This document shows positions 6,016-9,147 of a stretch of 9,147 nt of DNA, piece after piece. Made by a program: the position numbers and the translations under genes. Position 1 is the first letter of the stretch. Each line of letters opens with the position of its first letter. The stretch comes from Candidatus Saccharibacteria bacterium RIFCSPHIGHO2_02_FULL_47_12 (GTDB lineage: Bacteria; Patescibacteriota; Saccharimonadia; Saccharimonadales; JANWIN01), in contig MGCP01000011.1 of NCBI GenBank assembly GCA_001790455.1, positions 1 through 9,147 on the forward strand. Direction: 5' to 3'. The notes beneath the pieces are model-generated. The model worked only from the letters and a program-made list of their open reading frames with translations, was not told the DNA's origin and made no database searches.

Positions 6016-6045
6016 TTGACAAGCATGTGCAATTTATCGTATAAT
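6016..6045 (+). promoter_or_regulatory. Consensus sigma-70 promoter giving a leaderless mRNA
   Basis: TTGACA (6016-6021) and TATAAT (6040-6045) are both perfect consensus hexamers with an 18-base spacer. Only seven bases (TACACCT) separate the -10 box from the ATG at 6053, so the normal start point falls at 6052/6053, on or next to the A of the start codon. The downstream ATPase gene has no Shine-Dalgarno, consistent with leaderless translation. Little room is left for a 5' UTR regulator. Confidence 0.88.
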
Positions 6046-6052
6046 TACACCT

Positions 6053-8536
6053 ATGCTAAAACGTCCAAAGACCGGTGGTGGGCCAGATTCGGGCACCGTA
6101 TTGTTACTGCAAATACCGCGCACAAATGAAAAGAAAGAGCTGGCCGCCGAGCAAATGTTTGCATCTTTGCATGGGCTGCTGGCTGGCAAGGGCAAGGACC
6201 GCGACCGCCTAAGCTTTGAAATTGCCGTAAAGGCCAAGCGAATTGGCTTTTATGTTTGGGTGCCTAATCATCTAAAAAGCTTCGTAGAAGAGCAAATTTA
6301 TGCCCAATACCCCACCGTACACATTACCGAGGTGACAGATTATACAGAGGCCCAGCAGCCAGACGGTTGGGTAGAAGCTGGCGCAGAGTTGAAGCTAACA
6401 GGTCATGAAGCTCTGCCTATCAAGACTTTCCCCAGTTTCGAGGTAGACCCTTTGGCGGCTATTACCGCCACGCTGGCACAGTTTGAAGACAACGAAGAAG
6501 CCTGGCTACAGCTGGTTATAAAGCCAGCTCAAGACAATTGGTATAAAAAGAGCGAGCGCTACGCGTCTGGTATACGCGGCGGTAAGACCACCAATAATAT
6601 GCTGGGGGCCCTTTGGGCACCGCCAGAAACCAAGACCGAATCCCCCAAGTTGGCCGAATACCAGTCGGCTCGGGCAAACGCCGCAGAAGAAAAGAGCCAT
6701 AAGCTTGCCTATGAGCTAGCTGTTCGTGTTATTTACCGGGGCCAGACTAGCCCCACGCAGGCGCGTATGCGTTTGCAGGCCATCACGGCTACCTTTAAAC
6801 AGTTCAACAGTACTTACCTAAACGGTTTTGAGCAGCGTTTTATAACAAGTCCGGCGTTTATAGAAGCCTATCGCCACCGCGCTCTTGGCCGCGGGTTTGT
6901 GTGCAACATAGAAGAAATTGCCAGTCTTTATCACCTGCCCCACACCAACGTAGAAACCCCAAACATCCTTTGGGCTAGCGCTAAAACGGCCGAGCCACCG
7001 GCCAACCTGCCGCTTTATACTGAGGCCAACCAAGACCAAGTAAGCCCCATAGCTGTCACCAACTTTCGCGGGCATAACACCATGTTTGGTATGCCCCGTA
7101 TTGACCGCGGACGTCATCTTTACATAATTGGCCAGACCGGAGTTGGTAAATCTGCCCTGCTAGAGCTTCTAACTATCTCTGACATTTACAGTCCCTATGG
7201 GTTTGCGGTGATTGACCCGCATGGTGACTATGCGCTGAGCATATTGCGCCGCATCCCGGCAGAACGCGCGGACGATGTAATCTACTTTAACCCCGCAGAC
7301 ACAGAATTTCCGATTGCCTTCAACCCTATGGAGGTCTACGACGAAAAGCTAAAGACCCATACCGCGTCGGAACTAATTGGCGTGCTCAAGCGTATGTTTG
7401 AGTCTTGGGGTCCGCGGCTAGAATATATATTGCGCTATAGCATTTTGGCGCTGCTAGACTACCCCGACGCCACCATGCTGGACATCACTCGGATTTTAAC
7501 AGATAAAAAATTCCGCCAAGATGTTATGAACTATGTTCATGATCCCGTCGTTAAGAACTTTTGGACGGTGGAATTTGCCAGCTGGAACGATCGCTTTGCC
7601 GCCGAGGCGGTAGCACCTGTCCTTAACAAAGTTGGGGCATTCACTGCCAACCCGATAGTACGTAATATTATTGGCCAACCAAAGAGCAGTTTTAATGTCC
7701 GCCAAATTATGGATGAGCGCAAGATCCTTATAGTTAATCTTAGCCGCGGACTAATTGGCGAAGATAATGCCGACTTACTTGGTGCTCTGTTGGTTACTAA
7801 AATCCAGCTGGGCGCGATGAGCCGGGCTGATATGCCTGCCGACCAACGTGCGCCGTTTTATCTCTACGTGGACGAATTCCAAAACTTTGCCACCGACTCT
7901 TTTGCCACCATTCTATCCGAAGCCCGAAAGTATGGCCTGAATCTTACAGTGGCTAATCAATACATTGCGCAAATGAGTATGGGGGTGCGCGATGCCGTGT
8001 TTGGCAACGTTGGCTCCATAATAGCCTTTCGTATGGGTGCGGACGATGCGCGGGTTATGATGAAATACTTTGAGCCCAAGTTTGAAGAGTACGACCTTGT
8101 GCACATGCACAATCGTCACTTTGTAGACAGCATGACAATTGAGGGCGAAAAAGCCCAGGCTTTTTCTGCCACCACGCTTGATTTGCCCGACCAGTACAGC
8201 GACCAGACCGAGCGCATCATAGCTAACAGCCGTAAGGAATACGCAGTAGACAAAGGCCACATAGAAGCATTCGTAAAAGAACGCTACCTGGACCCAAGTG
8301 AAAAGCCCAGGCTAAATGAGTACAAGCATGAAGGACACAAACCCGTTGAACAGCCCGTTTCCCAACATCAGCCTATCCATGCAGCAGCAAGTAACTCTGA
8401 TGACCCTCAGCCTAAAAAGAAACGCCGCCGCACACGGCGCAAAAAATCATCCGGCGTCGAAATGTCACAAACAGTTGTGGCGCCGCAACCAGCAGATAAT
8501 AAAGCAGACGACGAGACTGTTATAAACCTGCGGTAG
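6053..8536 (+). CDS. VirB4/TraG-like DUF87 family translocation ATPase
   Basis: An 827-residue P-loop ATPase of the HerA/VirB4/TraG-TraD class, known for powering type IV secretion, conjugation or DNA pumping. Residues ~15-330 form an N-terminal domain (LLLQIPRTNEKKELAAEQMF onward) of the sort that precedes the motor in many CPR homologues. The motor has Walker A GQTGVGKS (360-367), VIDPHGDY (386-393), Walker B FYLYVDEFQNFAT (602-614, D607/E608) and the sensor ANQY (634-637). An R-rich loop (VNLSRGLIGED, 561-571) may hold an arginine finger. The C-terminal ~80 residues are low-complexity, with a strongly basic KKKRRRTRRKK (788-798) suited to nucleic acid binding. No membrane segment is visible, so it would be cytosolic or recruited by a partner. 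The start is ATG at 6053, fixed by the leaderless promoter; TM-bearing extensions seen in some relatives cannot be encoded upstream. No other secretion gene is in the window. Confidence 0.9.
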   Translation: MLKRPKTGGGPDSGTVLLLQIPRTNEKKELAAEQMFASLHGLLAGKGKDRDRLSFEIAVKAKRIGFYVWVPNHLKSFVEEQIYAQYPTVHITEVTDYTEAQQPDGWVEAGAELKLTGHEALPIKTFPSFEVDPLAAITATLAQFEDNEEAWLQLVIKPAQDNWYKKSERYASGIRGGKTTNNMLGALWAPPETKTESPKLAEYQSARANAAEEKSHKLAYELAVRVIYRGQTSPTQARMRLQAITATFKQFNSTYLNGFEQRFITSPAFIEAYRHRALGRGFVCNIEEIASLYHLPHTNVETPNILWASAKTAEPPANLPLYTEANQDQVSPIAVTNFRGHNTMFGMPRIDRGRHLYIIGQTGVGKSALLELLTISDIYSPYGFAVIDPHGDYALSILRRIPAERADDVIYFNPADTEFPIAFNPMEVYDEKLKTHTASELIGVLKRMFESWGPRLEYILRYSILALLDYPDATMLDITRILTDKKFRQDVMNYVHDPVVKNFWTVEFASWNDRFAAEAVAPVLNKVGAFTANPIVRNIIGQPKSSFNVRQIMDERKILIVNLSRGLIGEDNADLLGALLVTKIQLGAMSRADMPADQRAPFYLYVDEFQNFATDSFATILSEARKYGLNLTVANQYIAQMSMGVRDAVFGNVGSIIAFRMGADDARVMMKYFEPKFEEYDLVHMHNRHFVDSMTIEGEKAQAFSATTLDLPDQYSDQTERIIANSRKEYAVDKGHIEAFVKERYLDPSEKPRLNEYKHEGHKPVEQPVSQHQPIHAAASNSDDPQPKKKRRRTRRKKSSGVEMSQTVVAPQPADNKADDETVINLR

Positions 8537-8547
8537 GACCAGATGCC

Positions 8548-8709
8548 ATGGAAAGATCAAGGCTATTTATGCACCCAGAACTAGAATGGCTGGTGTTTGA
8601 GCTAGAGGCAAAAACTGACTACCTAGAATATCGCCTAGATCAGCTTGATGCCGAAGGTGAATTGTTGCTTGCAGACGTGCAGCGCGTGCTTGGAACGCCT
8701 ACAGACTAA
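8548..8709 (+). CDS. 53-residue hypothetical protein
   Basis: A short acidic soluble protein, not recognised. It begins MERSRLFMHPELEWLVFELE and is predicted to be largely helical, with an acidic/leucine-rich pattern (DQLDAEGELLLADVQRVLG) and no membrane segment or Cys. The ATG at 8548 has AGGA (8535-8538) nine bases upstream, overlapping the ATPase stop, so it is likely the second gene of the ATPase transcript. Its TAA overlaps the stop of glutamyl-tRNA synthetase on the other strand by 4 bases (8706-8709). An ATG at 8543 in another frame gives only 13 codons and is less likely. A small accessory partner of the ATPase is a guess from position only. Confidence 0.6.
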   Translation: MERSRLFMHPELEWLVFELEAKTDYLEYRLDQLDAEGELLLADVQRVLGTPTD

Positions 8710-9147
8710 AGTACGCCAATCTGTTTCTCTATTCTGCCCAAGGTCTTTTCTTTGCCTAGGACTGCCAGGGTTGGGGCGAGTTCTGGGCTGGCGGGGGCTT
8801 GGGTTGTAGCAATTCTGATTAGGCTAAAAAGTACTACGGGCTTTTGGCCGGTCTGCTCTAGCAAACCATTCAAAGTATCCGTAAGCGCTTTGTGATTAAA
8901 ATCAGTGACCTGCATCACATCTCTGCTCTGCTCTAATAATTCTTTTAGTTCTGCGTTTGATAGTTTGGAAAGCTGTTTGTGAGAGCTGATTAGCTCTGGA
9001 TTAATCGGCAGGTCAACAAAGAAAAATTTGGTGAGATCTGGCAGCTCGGCAAAGTACTTTAGCCTCTCCTGTACCAGCGCAAGCACCTTCTTTTTATAAT
9101 CTTCATCAAACTTGGCTGCTTCTGGCGGCCAAAAGTCCGTTACTTTT
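8706..9147 (-). CDS. gltX: Glutamyl-tRNA synthetase, C-terminal part (runs off the window)
   Basis: The last ~147 codons of a class I glutamate-tRNA ligase, which charges tRNA-Glu (or also tRNA-Gln in organisms using the transamidation route). The frame is open to the right edge with no start in view; an internal GTG at 9086 is not the true start. The fragment is the anticodon-binding domain. It opens with DFWPPEAAKFDEDY and continues through VLALVQERLKYFAELPDL and FFFVDLP to a C-terminal helix bundle ending PELAPTLAVLGKEKTLGRIE. The run FSLIRIATTQAPASPEL matches the family's RxAxTG..xSP motif. The catalytic HIGH and KMSKS motifs lie outside the window. It is convergent with the 53-residue ORF, sharing four bases of stop codons, and no terminator is seen between them. 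Confidence 0.92.
   Translation of the reverse strand, partial: KVTDFWPPEAAKFDEDYKKKVLALVQERLKYFAELPDLTKFFFVDLPINPELISSHKQLSKLSNAELKELLEQSRDVMQVTDFNHKALTDTLNGLLEQTGQKPVVLFSLIRIATTQAPASPELAPTLAVLGKEKTLGRIEKQIGVL

Noticed and set aside
6818..7117. 99-codon minus-strand ORF inside the ATPase gene
   Set aside because: It is antisense to a well-supported coding sequence with intact motor motifs and shows no domain of its own; the other overlapping antisense frames were rejected for the same reason.
6053..8536. Conjugative element or plasmid backbone
   Set aside because: The ATPase alone is not evidence of a mobile element: no relaxase, integrase, att repeats or tRNA insertion site is present, and glutamyl-tRNA synthetase flanks it.

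Overview
The window looks like chromosomal DNA from a Patescibacteria/CPR bacterium, most likely a Saccharibacteria (TM7)-type organism. This is inferred from protein style and gene company, not from a marker search. The supporting signs are very tight gene packing, a stand-alone VirB4/TraG-like ATPase with an N-terminal domain of the kind common in CPR genomes, a DUF3048 (YerB-like) lipid-side protein, and a leaderless transcript. TGA is used as a stop, so the TGA=Gly code of Gracilibacteria/Absconditabacteria is not in use here. No transposase, integrase, CRISPR array, rRNA or complete tRNA is visible.

Left part, all minus strand, read right to left. A membrane-anchored DUF3048 protein (4619-5830), a two-TM PAS-containing sensor histidine kinase (3079-4608) and a single-domain response regulator (2641-3063) follow each other with gaps of 10 and 15 bases and clear Shine-Dalgarno sequences. 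They are almost certainly one envelope-sensing operon. After about 120 bases comes a family 2 glycosyltransferase (1853-2521), preceded by a nine-codon upstream ORF that overlaps its start codon. A further 187-base gap holds a possible terminator and a LexA-box-like site. It is followed by an 88-residue DUF6504-like protein (1399-1665), translationally coupled by a GTGA overlap to a Y-family DNA polymerase (167-1402). This pair looks like a damage-tolerance operon. The leftmost 166 bases carry no supported gene but hold a long imperfect hairpin followed by T-tracts.

Right part. A divergent intergenic region (5831-6052) contains a perfect TTGACA/TATAAT promoter placed so that transcription should begin at or next to the ATG of the 827-residue ATPase (6053-8536, plus strand). 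A 53-residue ORF (8548-8709) follows. It meets, tail to tail with a 4-base stop-codon overlap, the 3' end of glutamyl-tRNA synthetase (8706 to the window edge, minus strand).

Taken together, the window combines an envelope-responsive phosphorelay without a visible transcription output domain, an SOS-like translesion polymerase unit, and a DNA- or protein-translocating ATPase that lies apart from any visible secretion operon. The most notable features are regulatory: the leaderless consensus promoter, the LexA-like site nested in a long-range inverted repeat, and the leader ORF of the glycosyltransferase.
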